Of a stretch of DNA of 64,000 bases, positions 34,817 to 43,709 are shown one piece after another. Under the pieces are notes generated by a model. It worked only from the letters and a program-made list of their open reading frames with translations, ran no database searches and had not been told where the DNA came from. The translations under genes and the position numbers were made by a program. The DNA is from an uncultured Rhizobiaceae bacterium (lineage in GTDB: Bacteria > Pseudomonadota > Alphaproteobacteria > Rhizobiales > Rhizobiaceae): NCBI GenBank assembly GCA_951813045.1, contig CATOTF010000002.1:3286001-3350000 (forward strand), in the 5' to 3' direction. How positions within the stretch are numbered: position 1 is the stretch's first letter; every line of letters begins with the position of its first letter.

Positions 34817-35547
34817 TTTAGGAGCATCCAAACAGCCATAGCGAGCATCATCAGGTTTTCTGTGAGCGACACAAAACCGAGAGGCACATTTGAATTTCCC
34901 CCAACACAAGCACAGCGAAGTTCGCGTTTGTCGATATAAACGGCTTTGAACACCGATACCGCGCCAATTCCCCCGATAAACAGGGCTACTGGAATTGAGA
35001 TAATGCCAAGGGCTCCGGCGATCATCAAAATACCGGCACCACCTTCGGCAAAAGGATATACTTTTGCGTAGGGCAGCCAGCGCATGGCTAGTAGATCATA
35101 GGTAATAAACTGATCGGCAAACGCCTCCATATCACGAAGTTTTTGCAAGGCCAGCGCGCACATGGAAAATGCGATGAACCATTCTGCGGCCAATATTGTG
35201 AAAGCTGACCCAAGCGATGCGTAACTTGCGGCCATTGCCATCAATGCTGTTATTGCAAACAAGGCAATGACCGGTTGATAGGTGGTTGCATTTTTGTCAG
35301 CGACGGATTCCCCAAGATGGGTTTGAAGATCGGTAAACCCGCCAATGCGTTTGCCATCAAGCCAAATCTGCGGTGTGGTTTCAACACCGTGCTCAGCCTT
35401 GAAAACATCTACCTGTTGCCTATCAGTGAACTTGTGATCATTGAAAGAAATACCGTGCTTTTCAAGGAGTGCTTTTGCCTTGAGCCCGGAAGGGCAAATA
35501 TGTTCGGACATTTCCATTCGGTAGAGTTGAGCATTCTGCGAAGTCAT
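34813..35547 (-). CDS. Glutaredoxin-MauE fusion membrane protein
   Basis: About 244 residues from ATG 35547 (MTSQNAQLYRMEMSEHICPS); upstream ATGs to 35613 are in frame. Residues 1-80 are glutaredoxin-like with a single-cysteine CPSG site and TTPQIWLDGKRIGGFTDL (glutathione site). From about 90 on there are four or five membrane helices of the MauE/DoxX type (AVSVFKAVYIDKRELRCACV). Family knowledge: MauE is needed for disulfide formation in methylamine dehydrogenase. Here it stands in a copper island and divergent to the CueR operon, so it more likely maintains thiols of copper proteins. Confidence 0.8.
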   Translation of the reverse strand: MTSQNAQLYRMEMSEHICPSGLKAKALLEKHGISFNDHKFTDRQQVDVFKAEHGVETTPQIWLDGKRIGGFTDLQTHLGESVADKNATTYQPVIALFAITALMAMAASYASLGSAFTILAAEWFIAFSMCALALQKLRDMEAFADQFITYDLLAMRWLPYAKVYPFAEGGAGILMIAGALGIISIPVALFIGGIGAVSVFKAVYIDKRELRCACVGGNSNVPLGFVSLTENLMMLAMAVWMLLK

Positions 35548-35636
35548 AATCATTGTCCCAAAAGTGTCGTTGAAATACACAATAGGGCTTCCAGTGGCCG
35601 GAAGCTCAAGCATTAAAATCAGAATATGATTTCCAC

Positions 35637-35667
35637 TTGACCTTCCAGTTGGTGGAACCTCTATAGT
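35637..35667 (+). promoter_or_regulatory. CueR/MerR-type promoter with 19-base spacer
   Basis: TTGACC (-35, 35637-35642) and TATAGT (-10, 35662-35667) are separated by exactly 19 bases, the over-long spacer that MerR proteins untwist. The spacer carries the dyad TTCCA-GTTGG-TGGAA. It drives rightward into the operon starting at 35720 that includes the CueR-like gene itself. Confidence 0.85.
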
Positions 35668-35719
35668 CTGTTCAACTACGAAGCGTGGTCACAAACCAGC
35701 AAAATCATGGAGCCCCGAT

Positions 35720-35854
35720 ATGCGGATTGACGATGGATACGGATCAATGATGACAATGCCTTTCAGTCATATGGGATCGTGGATGTTGCTTGCAATCGCC
35801 GTCTTATTGGCAATTGGTTTCGGTGTTGGTTATGCGGTAGGGCGCACTCGATGA
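35720..35854 (+). CDS. 44-residue membrane protein heading the copper operon
   Basis: ATG at 35720 lies 53 bases after the MerR-type -10. The N-terminus has several Met and His (MRIDDGYGSMMTMPFSHMGS), then one helix (WMLLAIAVLLAIGFGVGYAV). Its TGA overlaps the cueR start (ATGA), so translation is coupled. The Met-rich head suggests copper contact. No family recognised. Confidence 0.6.
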   Translation: MRIDDGYGSMMTMPFSHMGSWMLLAIAVLLAIGFGVGYAVGRTR

Positions 35855-36246
35855 ATATCGGAGAGGCGGCCAAACAAAGCGAACTCCCGCCGAAGACAAT
35901 TCGGTTTTATGAAGAAATCGATTTGGTGAAGCCCTCTCGGTTAGGAAACGGTTATCGCGATTATTCTCCAAGCGATGTGCATACATTACGTTTTCTGCAG
36001 CGGTCTCGGAGCCTTGGTTTCACCATTGAAGAATGCCGGTTGCTCTTGTCGCTTTACGCAGATGATAGACGGGCAAGTGCTGACGTGAAGGCCCTTGCAA
36101 ACCAGAAAGTCGCGGAAATAGATCGTAAAATCAAAGAACTGCGCTCACTTAGAAAAACTCTTTCGACGTTGGCTGAAAACTGCCATGGAAACGACAAACC
36201 CGATTGCCCAATTATCGATGATTTAGCGGGAGAACACCGTCAATGA
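35851..36246 (+). CDS. cueR: CueR-like copper-responsive MerR regulator
   Basis: 131 residues from ATG 35851 (MNIGEAAKQSELPPKTIRFY). MerR winged helix (AAKQSELPPKTIRFYEEIDL, NGYRDYSPSDVHTLRFLQR), a dimerisation helix and the metal loop C-H-G-N-D-K-P-D-C-P: two Cys eight residues apart as in Cu(I)-sensing CueR. It should activate the promoter at 35637-35667. It overlaps its neighbours by ATGA on both sides. Confidence 0.9.
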   Translation: MNIGEAAKQSELPPKTIRFYEEIDLVKPSRLGNGYRDYSPSDVHTLRFLQRSRSLGFTIEECRLLLSLYADDRRASADVKALANQKVAEIDRKIKELRSLRKTLSTLAENCHGNDKPDCPIIDDLAGEHRQ

Positions 36247-36656
36247 GCCGACTTAAGGTTATCATATTAGCAGCTTGTCTTGTGCTAGTTGCAGGTTACT
36301 TTTGGTTCAAGTTCGATAAATCAAATGGCACTGAGGGCCTTGCGATGGTAAAGGTAGCGATCCCAGCGCTCACAGGCGCTGTGCTAAAGGGTGAAGCCGC
36401 GTTTAATGAAAACTGCTCTTCGTGCCATGGCAAGAATGCTGCTGGAAAAAGCGGTGTAGCTCCGCCCCTGATCCATAAGATCTACGAACCAAATCATCAT
36501 GGAGATATGGCGTTCGTACTTGCTGCAAAGCAGGGTGTTCGCGCTCATCATTGGCAGTTTGGCAATATGCCACCCGTTCCCGATGTTTCGGATCAACAAA
36601 TTACAGACATCATCACCTACGTGCGCACGCTTCAACGTGCCAACAATATCCATTGA
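36243..36656 (+). CDS. Cytochrome c, membrane-anchored, copper operon
   Basis: 137 residues. N-terminal uncleaved helix (LKVIILAACLVLVAGYFWFK) anchors a class I cytochrome with haem motif CSSCH in FNENCSSCHGKNAAGKSG and axial Met in HWQFGNMPPVPDVS. Periplasmic electron carrier. In this operon it could accept electrons from the multicopper oxidase chemistry or pass them to the respiratory chain. ATG overlaps the cueR stop. Confidence 0.85.
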   Translation: MSRLKVIILAACLVLVAGYFWFKFDKSNGTEGLAMVKVAIPALTGAVLKGEAAFNENCSSCHGKNAAGKSGVAPPLIHKIYEPNHHGDMAFVLAAKQGVRAHHWQFGNMPPVPDVSDQQITDIITYVRTLQRANNIH

Positions 36657-36666
36657 GGAATTGAAG

Positions 36667-37020
36667 ATGAAGAAGACCATAATCGCTTTTGCACTGACAA
36701 TATTGCTGCCGTTTTCTGCGATGGCGCATTCTCCGCTAAAATCCACCTCACCGGCTGACAAGGCGGAATTGAAATCAATTCCCCCGGGCATAACAATGAT
36801 ATTTGGCAAGGCTGCACGTATCACCAAGGTTACACTCACCCACGCTTCCGGCGACAATAGCCATACTGACAAACTGGATCTGCCTTCAAAGAAGTTCGAG
36901 GAGAAGTTCGAACTCATGCCACAGTTTCGCGGGAATGGCAGCTATAAGGTCGACTGGCGGGCTCTGAGCAAAGACGGACATCCGTTGAAGGGCTCATTTT
37001 CGTTTTCCGTTACAGAGTAA
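36667..37020 (+). CDS. copC: Periplasmic copper-binding protein CopC
   Basis: 117 residues. Signal peptide (IIAFALTILLPFSAMA) leaves a mature N-terminal His (HSPLKSTSPADKAELKS), the Cu(II)-binding amino terminus of CopC. C-terminal DGHPLKGSFSFSV is the second family signature. It lacks the Met-rich Cu(I) loop of Pseudomonas CopC. Followed after six bases by copD. Confidence 0.9.
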   Translation: MKKTIIAFALTILLPFSAMAHSPLKSTSPADKAELKSIPPGITMIFGKAARITKVTLTHASGDNSHTDKLDLPSKKFEEKFELMPQFRGNGSYKVDWRALSKDGHPLKGSFSFSVTE

Positions 37021-37026
37021 CTGACT

Positions 37027-37929
37027 TTGTTTACCGAGCTTACAGCCTGGGACGTTTGGGCACTTCTCAGTAAACTGATCGCCTATTTGGGTTGTTTCAT
37101 AGCCATCGGATCCACGTTGTACACGATTGCTACACCTGAACTTCAAAATGAATATCGGCAACGCATGCGCCGGATCATTCTTGCGATGGTTGTGTTCGGT
37201 GCAGTGGGCTCTCTCGCGCAGATTGTTGTGCAGGCCGGGCGACTGCTGGACGAAGGCATCGCCGGAATGTTGGACACCGATATGCTCATGCTGGTGGGAG
37301 AAGCGCCGCTTGGAAACTCTGTTTTCATCCGTCTGCTTGGCCTGACAGTCCTTGCTGCCTTTGCGCTGCAAATTCCCGTTGCAAGTCTATTCGGAATTCT
37401 TGGAGCAGCTCTGACAGCGTCATCATTTTCGCTTGTTGGTCATGGTACCGGCGAACCAGGAATCATCTTGGAAACCCTGGTAACGCTGCATTTACTCGGT
37501 ATCAGTTTTTGGATCGGAGCACTGTGGCCTTTGCGTAAAGCGGCGTTGAAAGTAACCGATCTGGATACTGTCGCAAGTCTTGCTCACAGATTTGGAACAC
37601 AGGCAACCTGGATCGTTGGGGGATTGATATTGGCTGGCGTTGTTCTCGCAATCTTAATCACAGGATCGCCATTTGCGATTTTCACCACCCAATACGGGTT
37701 GACCTTGATCGCGAAAATAACGGTCGTCGGCGCACTTCTCACCCTGGCTGCAGTTAACAAACTTCGCCTTGTTCCGGCGATTCAACGGGGCGAACTATCT
37801 GCAGCGATCCACCTTCGTCGGTCGATTGCATGGGAAATGCTGACAGTCTTAGTAATCCTCACTATCACAGCCGTTCTTACGACAATAACGCCGCTCCCTG
37901 AACCAATGGACCCGAACCGATGGGAATGA
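37027..37929 (+). CDS. copD: Copper transport membrane protein CopD
   Basis: 300 residues starting at TTG 37027 (FTELTAWDVWALLSKLIAYL). About eight membrane helices, including GISFWIGALWPLRKAAL and ILTITAVLTTITPLPE; His residues in SLVGHGTGEPGI and VTLHLLGI are probable copper contacts. CopC-CopD pairs import copper across the inner membrane. Its stop is three bases before the oxidase gene. Confidence 0.9.
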   Translation: MFTELTAWDVWALLSKLIAYLGCFIAIGSTLYTIATPELQNEYRQRMRRIILAMVVFGAVGSLAQIVVQAGRLLDEGIAGMLDTDMLMLVGEAPLGNSVFIRLLGLTVLAAFALQIPVASLFGILGAALTASSFSLVGHGTGEPGIILETLVTLHLLGISFWIGALWPLRKAALKVTDLDTVASLAHRFGTQATWIVGGLILAGVVLAILITGSPFAIFTTQYGLTLIAKITVVGALLTLAAVNKLRLVPAIQRGELSAAIHLRRSIAWEMLTVLVILTITAVLTTITPLPEPMDPNRWE

Positions 37930-37932
37930 CAA

Positions 37933-39372
37933 ATGGCTAAACTTCACCCATTCAATCGACGTGATTTTCTTAAGGTCGCAGGTGCCGGACTTAGTGTTTT
38001 CACCCTCCCAGCTCTTGTTGCTGCGAAGACTGCGGATGGTTTCATTGACCTGCGGGCAACCAAAACGCCGCAACGGCTCGCGGGAGAGAATTACGCCGCA
38101 TCAAATCTTTGGCTCTACAACGACCAATCTCCCGGTCCGGAACTTCGTGTGAAACAAGGCGGTATCGTCCGTGTGCGATTTACGAATGAACTGGATGAGC
38201 CAACATCTATCCATTGGCATGGTATTCGCATTGTCAATTCAATGGACGGTGTTTCTGGCTTGACCCAAGAACCTGTTAAGCCCGGAGAGGCTTTCGACTA
38301 TGTCTTCGAGGTCCACGACGCGGGAACGTTTTGGTATCACGCTCACAACAAAAGCTGGGAGCAGGTGGCTCGTGGGCTCTATGGGTCCCTGATTGTCGAG
38401 GAGCCACAACCCCTTGTTGATCGTGAACACGACATAACTCTGGTCATTGATGATTGGCGGCTTGGCGATGACGGCACAATCGATCTGGCAAGTTTGGGAA
38501 ATCTTGGAGATTGGAGTCATGCGGGACGGTTGGGCAATTGGCTGACAGTCAATGGTAAATCTCAACCCACGTTCAAATTGGTGAAAGGCGAGACCTATCG
38601 CCTCCGTCTGATCAACGCTGCAAACGCTCGAATACTCCAGATTGATCCCAGCGCCTTTGGAGCGAAGGTTATCGGATATGACGGATTTTTGTTTGCCGAA
38701 CCAAGAGAAACGCAGGGAGAAGTGCTCGCCGTAACGTCGGCACAGCGCGTCGATCTACTTTTAACCCCGGATGATGCATCTGTGAAAATGCTCAACGACG
38801 TCGGAGACTTTGCTTTGCAAGAAATCTCAAGTCGAGAGGCTTTGAGTATTGCCTTGTTTGAAGTTAAGGAACGCAAATCTACAGCTGCACCGTCATTAAA
38901 GCTGACTTTGCATCAAAATGAGATTGCCGAACCAGATATGGGTTCAGCCAAGGCAGTCTCTCTCAACATGGCGGGCGGTGCGATGGGCCGTATGGGGCAA
39001 ATGATGTATCGCGGCAAGAAAATGAAACGGGGCGACTTTGAACGTACCGGACAGATGTGGTCGTTCAACGGAATTGCAAACCTGGGAGAAGAACCGTTAT
39101 TTCGGGCAAACAAGGGCGAAACTATTGTTCTCACGACAGACAATCAAACAGGTTGGCCCCACGGCATTCATCTCCACGGCCATCATTTTCAAGTACTAGA
39201 GCTCAACGGGAAACCTCTAAAGCACAGGGATTGGCGCGATACCTTTACAATTGACCGAGACGAGACTGTGAAGATTGCATTTGTTGCAGATAATCCAGGA
39301 AAGTGGCTTCTCCATTGCCACATGCTGGAACACGCAGCGGCAGGTATGAACACATGGTTTGAAGTAAGTTAA
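37933..39372 (+). CDS. Tat-exported multicopper oxidase (CueO/CopA-like)
   Basis: 479 residues. Tat signal NRRDFLKVAGAGLSVF, then three cupredoxin domains. Copper motifs: SIHWHGIR (type 2/3), FWYHAHNKS, C-terminal HGIHLHGHHFQVL and LLHCHMLEHAAAGM (type 1 Cys plus His). A Met-rich segment (MAGGAMGRMGQMMYRGKKM, residues about 345-363) lies near the substrate site as in cuprous oxidases. It oxidises periplasmic Cu(I) to Cu(II). Immediately followed by a cytochrome c gene. Confidence 0.9.
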   Translation: MAKLHPFNRRDFLKVAGAGLSVFTLPALVAAKTADGFIDLRATKTPQRLAGENYAASNLWLYNDQSPGPELRVKQGGIVRVRFTNELDEPTSIHWHGIRIVNSMDGVSGLTQEPVKPGEAFDYVFEVHDAGTFWYHAHNKSWEQVARGLYGSLIVEEPQPLVDREHDITLVIDDWRLGDDGTIDLASLGNLGDWSHAGRLGNWLTVNGKSQPTFKLVKGETYRLRLINAANARILQIDPSAFGAKVIGYDGFLFAEPRETQGEVLAVTSAQRVDLLLTPDDASVKMLNDVGDFALQEISSREALSIALFEVKERKSTAAPSLKLTLHQNEIAEPDMGSAKAVSLNMAGGAMGRMGQMMYRGKKMKRGDFERTGQMWSFNGIANLGEEPLFRANKGETIVLTTDNQTGWPHGIHLHGHHFQVLELNGKPLKHRDWRDTFTIDRDETVKIAFVADNPGKWLLHCHMLEHAAAGMNTWFEVS

Positions 39373-39840
39373 ATGATCCGCTCAAGACGTTTTTCACTTC
39401 ATTTGGCTGCTTGCATGATAATGCTGATCGCAGCGCAAGACCGGACGCTGGCGAAAGAATTGTTTTCTCCTGATGATAAGGCAATCGTTGCCGAAGGTCG
39501 TGTCCTCTATCAGCAGAATTGTGCATCATGTCACGGTAACAGATTGGAGGGCGAGCCAAATTGGCGAAGCCCAAAGGCTGATTTAACTATGCTGGCCCCA
39601 CCGCATGACGATACAGGCCACACTTGGCATCATACTGACGCAGTCTTGTTCAAACTCACGAAGTTTGGCCTCGCAAAATATCTCAATCAACCAGATTACA
39701 AATCAAATATGCCTGCCTATGAGAACGTGCTGACGGACGAAGAGATCAAAGCCGTGTTGTCGTTCATCAAAAGCAATTGGTCTACAGAAATGCGTAAGCA
39801 TCAAGGCAGCTTGAACTCTCAATCATCGGACCTGAACTGA
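39373..39840 (+). CDS. Exported cytochrome c after the multicopper oxidase
   Basis: 155 residues. Signal peptide (HLAACMIMLIAAQDRTLA) and haem motif CASCH in YQQNCASCHGNRLEGEPNWR; axial Met candidate in YKSNMPAYENVLTDEE. Its ATG directly follows the oxidase stop, so the two are co-translated. It may carry electrons released in copper oxidation. Last gene of the copper operon. Confidence 0.85.
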   Translation: MIRSRRFSLHLAACMIMLIAAQDRTLAKELFSPDDKAIVAEGRVLYQQNCASCHGNRLEGEPNWRSPKADLTMLAPPHDDTGHTWHHTDAVLFKLTKFGLAKYLNQPDYKSNMPAYENVLTDEEIKAVLSFIKSNWSTEMRKHQGSLNSQSSDLN

Positions 39841-39938
39841 AATTTCTTAACACTGTTTAAGTGATCAATTTGCGACAACCCAATAAACGTCAAAGAGGGC
39901 TGATTTTGATGAAAAAGTCGGCCTTAAAGTAATCACCA

Positions 39939-40229
39939 TTGGCTGATTCAGTTTACCCATTGATTTGGGAGATTGATGCGATGCTGGGACCACGCCAGGA
40001 ATTTCAATCGGCTTTGTTTTACGAGTTCAATCTCGAAGACCACGTGCCTGATGATCATCTATTGCGGTCAATTGACCGGTTTGTTGATCTTGGCGATATG
40101 CGGTCGCACCTGCGCCCATTTTACAGCGACATTGGCCGCCCTTCGGTTGATCCTGAACTGATGATCCGCATGTTGCTGGTCGGATACATCATGGGCAACG
40201 TCGGTTCCACATCCACGATAATCGCGTGA
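39939..40229 (+). pseudogene. IS1182-like transposase N-terminal fragment (left arm)
   Basis: 96-residue frame: MLGPRQEFQSALFYEFNLED ... RPSVDPELMIRMLLVGYIMG, then unrelated residues where it crosses into the reversed central part. Inactive duplicate of the right-arm copy. Confidence 0.8.
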
Positions 40230-40966
40230 TCTGTGTCGATCAGGTAATTGTCTGAGTAAGCGAAGAAAGCTGGGCCCTTGAGCGCACCGGTCCATTGGGA
40301 AGCAGGGTCAGAACGTGAAGTGAACTTAGGTTCGACCTCACTGGCGGCACCGAATGCTGCGTCATCCAGCACCTCTAGATATTCCTTCACAGCCCGAGGC
40401 ACAGTTGCTGGATCGAGTGATGATGCGTCCCATTCCTCCTTTGGTGTCGATTTCTGCTTGTTGGCATCTGCCCGAATAATGCTGGCATCAGTCGCAAACA
40501 CCTCTCCACCAACTAAACCTTCAGCAATGCAACGAGTAACAACGCTCTCAAACAATTGCCGGAACAGATCGCTCTCTCGAAACCGGCCATGGCGGTTCTT
40601 GGAAAAGGTCGATTGATCAGGCACGGGGTCGCCTAGATCAAGACGGCAGAACCATCTGTAGGCAAGATTCACATGGACCTCATCGCACAACCGTCGCTCA
40701 GATCGGATGCCCATGATGTATCCGACCAGCAACATGCGGATCATCAGTTCAGGATCAACCGAAGGGCGGCCAATGTCGCTGTAAAATGGGCGCAGGTGCG
40801 ACCGCATATCGCCAAGATCAACAAACCGGTCAATTGACCGCAATAGATGATCATCAGGCACGTGGTCTTCGAGATTGAACTCGTAAAACAAAGCCGATTG
40901 AAATTCCTGGCGTGGTCCCAGCATCGCATCAATCTCCCAAATCAATGGGTAAACTGAATCAGCCAA
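40121..40966 (-). pseudogene. IS1182-like transposase, C-terminally truncated (right arm)
   Basis: About 255 native residues (GIRSERRLCDEVHVNLAYRW, STFSKNRHGRFRES, GEVFATDASIIRADANKQ with the first catalytic Asp) before the frame runs into the antisense of the left arm. The normal family length is roughly 450, so the later DDE residues are missing. Confidence 0.85.
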
Positions 40967-41179
40967 TGGTGATTACTTTAAGGCCGACTTTTTCATCAAA
41001 ATCAGCCCTCTTTTACAAATTTGACATTGTCGCTATTGAAGCAGTTATGAAAGGCCTCACTCGTGGTTCGAGGCCCCAAGTAGAGTTTCGGCTGAATTCC
41101 GCAAAAGGCAACAGTGCGGACTAGTTTGCTTTGCCACGGACAATTGAGCATTCCGACTACGACTTCGCACAATTGGCCG

Positions 41180-41917
41180 CTATTCATCCATCTCATAAGA
41201 AGGAAGTGATCTGAAAGCGATTCGCAATGCATCTCCCCAACCGCTGGAAATGGATTGATAGTATTCATTGTCGGCATCAATTCGCGTTTCGCTTCCAATG
41301 TCGAACGCATCTGTTTTGTAAGTTTGTACATCCAGTGGCATTCCCACAGATAGATTTGCCTTAATGGTTGAATCGAACGACACCATCAGAAGTTTGACGG
41401 CGTCAGCGAAACTCATCTCTGACTCATACGCTCTGACCAGTATCGGCTTTCCATATTTGGATTCACCAATCTGAAAGAATGGTGTTTCCTCTGTCACTTC
41501 AACAAAATTGCCTTCCGGGTAAATCATGAAGAGCGTTGGATCGCTGCCCTTTATCTGGCCGCCCAATATGACCGACGCACGGAACTTTGAACTACCTTCT
41601 TGGCCACCAGACGAGCTGTTTTCGATTACTTCCTTCAAGGTTGCGCCAACCAAACGTGCAACCTGGAACATGGAAGGTTCATGTAAAATCGTCGGACTGC
41701 GTTCAGCCACGGCCTTTGACCGCTCATCGATGAGGCTGACCAGAGACTGGGTTGTGGCCAGATTTCCTGCCGTCATCAACGTGATGACACGCTCTCCCTT
41801 AACGTACCAAGTGAACATTTTCCGGGTTTTTGAAAAATTATCGACGCCTGCATTCGTGCGGGTGTCAGACATGAATACGAGGCCTTTGTTCAGGCGAAGG
41901 CCGACGCAATAGGTCAT
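41180..41917 (-). CDS. Anbu (proteasome-related peptidase)
   Basis: 245 residues of the Ntn-hydrolase proteasome-beta fold. N-terminal MTYCVGLRLNKGLVFMSDTR places Thr2 as the nucleophile after Met removal, with Asp in SDTRTNAG and Lys in RVITLMTAGNL region. Anbu (ancestral beta subunit) assembles into a helical or open ring and occurs with transglutaminase, alpha-E and ATP-grasp genes, as here. Substrates unknown. Last gene of the minus operon. Confidence 0.9.
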   Translation of the reverse strand: MTYCVGLRLNKGLVFMSDTRTNAGVDNFSKTRKMFTWYVKGERVITLMTAGNLATTQSLVSLIDERSKAVAERSPTILHEPSMFQVARLVGATLKEVIENSSSGGQEGSSKFRASVILGGQIKGSDPTLFMIYPEGNFVEVTEETPFFQIGESKYGKPILVRAYESEMSFADAVKLLMVSFDSTIKANLSVGMPLDVQTYKTDAFDIGSETRIDADNEYYQSISSGWGDALRIAFRSLPSYEMDE

Positions 41918-41963
41918 TGGAGTGTCCAGGATGAGAAACGGAGGTATAAATTATAAGTCGGGT

Positions 41964-42761
41964 TTACTGTTGTATTTGAAGGGACACAATCATCGATTCA
42001 TTGGATGAGCCCAATCTCATACCAGTAATAGGTGCCGCATCGCGGGAATCAAGTCCCGTGGCTATTTTGACATATCGTTCATCAGGCGAGATTCCATTGG
42101 AGACGTCAAAGCCGACCCAGCCGAGGTCATCGAGATGGGCCTCGACCCAGGCGTGACTGGCTTCCTGATCAATTCGATCATCCATCATTAAATAACCACT
42201 GACGTATCGTGCTGGAACGCCCGCGTGTCGGGCGGCTGATACAAATATCTGAGCGTGGTCCTGACACACACCACCCCCCGTCTTCAACGCTTCCTCCGCT
42301 GTCGTGCCATAAAATGTTTGGTCTGTTTGATAGGGAACCATATCCAAAATACTTTTTGACAACGCGTGTAGGCCGCCAAGTATGCTTTCATTTTTACCAA
42401 TCGTTTTGGAGAGCAGGCGAACGTTTTTTCCGGCTTCTGTTCGAGGTGACGATTGTTTGAAATGCCACAACGGCGCAATACCATACACTTTACCGAGAAT
42501 TCCAGACGTATCGTGAGTATCCACTTCACCGGTGGAGATGAAGCGCAATTCTGTTTGACCGGCGTCGGCCAACACCAGAATCGTTTGATTGTTGTATTGA
42601 TCGCGAAATGATAATTCCTGGGAGCCGCCTTCAATATCGACAGACCAATTGCGGACGGTTTGTTGCGGATTATCGGTTGGTGTCAAACGCACCTGCTGCA
42701 ATGCATAACGAACCGGCTGGTCATAAGAATAGTGCGTCGTGTGGGTGATTTTGAGTTTCAT
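41964..42761 (-). CDS. Transglutaminase-family protein of the Anbu operon
   Basis: 265 residues: N-terminal beta domain (MKLKITHTTHYSYDQPVRYA) and a papain-like core with catalytic Cys in GGGVCQDHAQIFV, His in EASHAWVEAHL and Asp in VGFDVSNGISPDERY. Cytosolic cysteine peptidase or transglutaminase by family. It lies two bases after the alpha-E gene. Part of the conserved Anbu set; substrate unknown. Confidence 0.88.
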   Translation of the reverse strand: MKLKITHTTHYSYDQPVRYALQQVRLTPTDNPQQTVRNWSVDIEGGSQELSFRDQYNNQTILVLADAGQTELRFISTGEVDTHDTSGILGKVYGIAPLWHFKQSSPRTEAGKNVRLLSKTIGKNESILGGLHALSKSILDMVPYQTDQTFYGTTAEEALKTGGGVCQDHAQIFVSAARHAGVPARYVSGYLMMDDRIDQEASHAWVEAHLDDLGWVGFDVSNGISPDERYVKIATGLDSRDAAPITGMRLGSSNESMIVSLQIQQ

Positions 42762-42763
42762 AC

Positions 42764-43705
42764 CTAGCCGTTAAACCTGTAGTCCCGCTCAATTTGCACC
42801 CCAATAGCATTATTGCTCTGGATAAAATCACTGATAAATTGGTGCAGACCCAATTCAAAAATGGATTGGATGTCCCGCTTCTTGAGGCTTTCCAAAAGGT
42901 CATCAGCCATATCATGACACTGCGTTCGAGAGCCATAATCTTTCGCAAGAAAATCAAGGTTCGCGACAAGGTTCTTTCCGGAATATGCCAGAGAACGGGG
43001 GAATCGCGCATCCAATATTAGAAAGTCTGCAATGGTGGCAGATGTCATTTCGCTATCGTTCATCCAGCGGAATGAACGGTGCGCCGATACCGACCTCAGT
43101 ATCGTTTCCCACTGGACATTGTCCAATCTGGAACCAACAAAGCTGGCCGATGGCAAAAGCGTATAATATTTCACATCTATAATGCGGGCAGTATTATCAG
43201 AGCGTTCCAGCGCTGTTCCAATTTGTGCAAAGTCATAAATATCATTGCGCATCATAGTCCCGTGCAAAGCACCTCTAACCAACGCACTTTGTCGTCGAAT
43301 AATTCCCAGTACAGCCGGGAGGTCTGTTTCCTTAATCGGGCGCTTTAGCGAATTTTTTAACGTCATCCAGGTCTCATTGACCGCTTCCCAAACTTCAGTC
43401 GTAAGGGCTGTGCGAACCATACGTGCATTTGTGCGTGCGTTCTCGATGACAGAGATAACGCTGGAAGGGTTGGTGGGATCGCGCAAAAGGAAATCGACAA
43501 CATTAGCACCGTTAAAGACATCGTATTTTGCTTTAAATTGCCGTTTAACCCCCGCGGTTGTCACAACAGACTTCCACTCAGATTCACTATCGGTTGAGCG
43601 GGTCAACGCAATCCGAAATCCCGCTTCAATCAACCGTGCGGTATTTTCGCTGCGTTCCAGAAAACGGAACATCCAATATAAGCCACCTGCGGTTTTTCCG
43701 AGCAC
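42764..43705 (-). CDS. Alpha-E domain protein (COG2307 type)
   Basis: 313 residues starting at GTG 43705 (LGKTAGGLYWMFRFLERSEN); it starts close after the ATP-grasp stop. The twin signatures GLYWMFRFLERSENTARLIE and ALERSDNTARIIDVKYY mark the helical alpha-E repeats. Always found with the circularly permuted ATP-grasp and transglutaminase, probably acting in a peptide ligation system. Mechanism not shown. Confidence 0.88.
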   Translation of the reverse strand: MLGKTAGGLYWMFRFLERSENTARLIEAGFRIALTRSTDSESEWKSVVTTAGVKRQFKAKYDVFNGANVVDFLLRDPTNPSSVISVIENARTNARMVRTALTTEVWEAVNETWMTLKNSLKRPIKETDLPAVLGIIRRQSALVRGALHGTMMRNDIYDFAQIGTALERSDNTARIIDVKYYTLLPSASFVGSRLDNVQWETILRSVSAHRSFRWMNDSEMTSATIADFLILDARFPRSLAYSGKNLVANLDFLAKDYGSRTQCHDMADDLLESLKKRDIQSIFELGLHQFISDFIQSNNAIGVQIERDYRFNG

Positions 43706-43709
43706 CCGT

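Larger units (their letters stand above)
39892..41013. mobile_element. Fold-back IS1182-like element with two identical ends
   Basis: 306-base inverted repeats (39892-40197 and 40708-41013) flank about 510 unique bases. Each arm encodes the same transposase N-terminus in opposite directions, ending at MLLVGYIMG. The right arm continues into the transposase body, the left arm stops. The original right end of the element and the C-terminal catalytic part are gone. Outer flanks differ and show no duplication. Likely formed by inversion/deletion between two copies. Confidence 0.85.
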
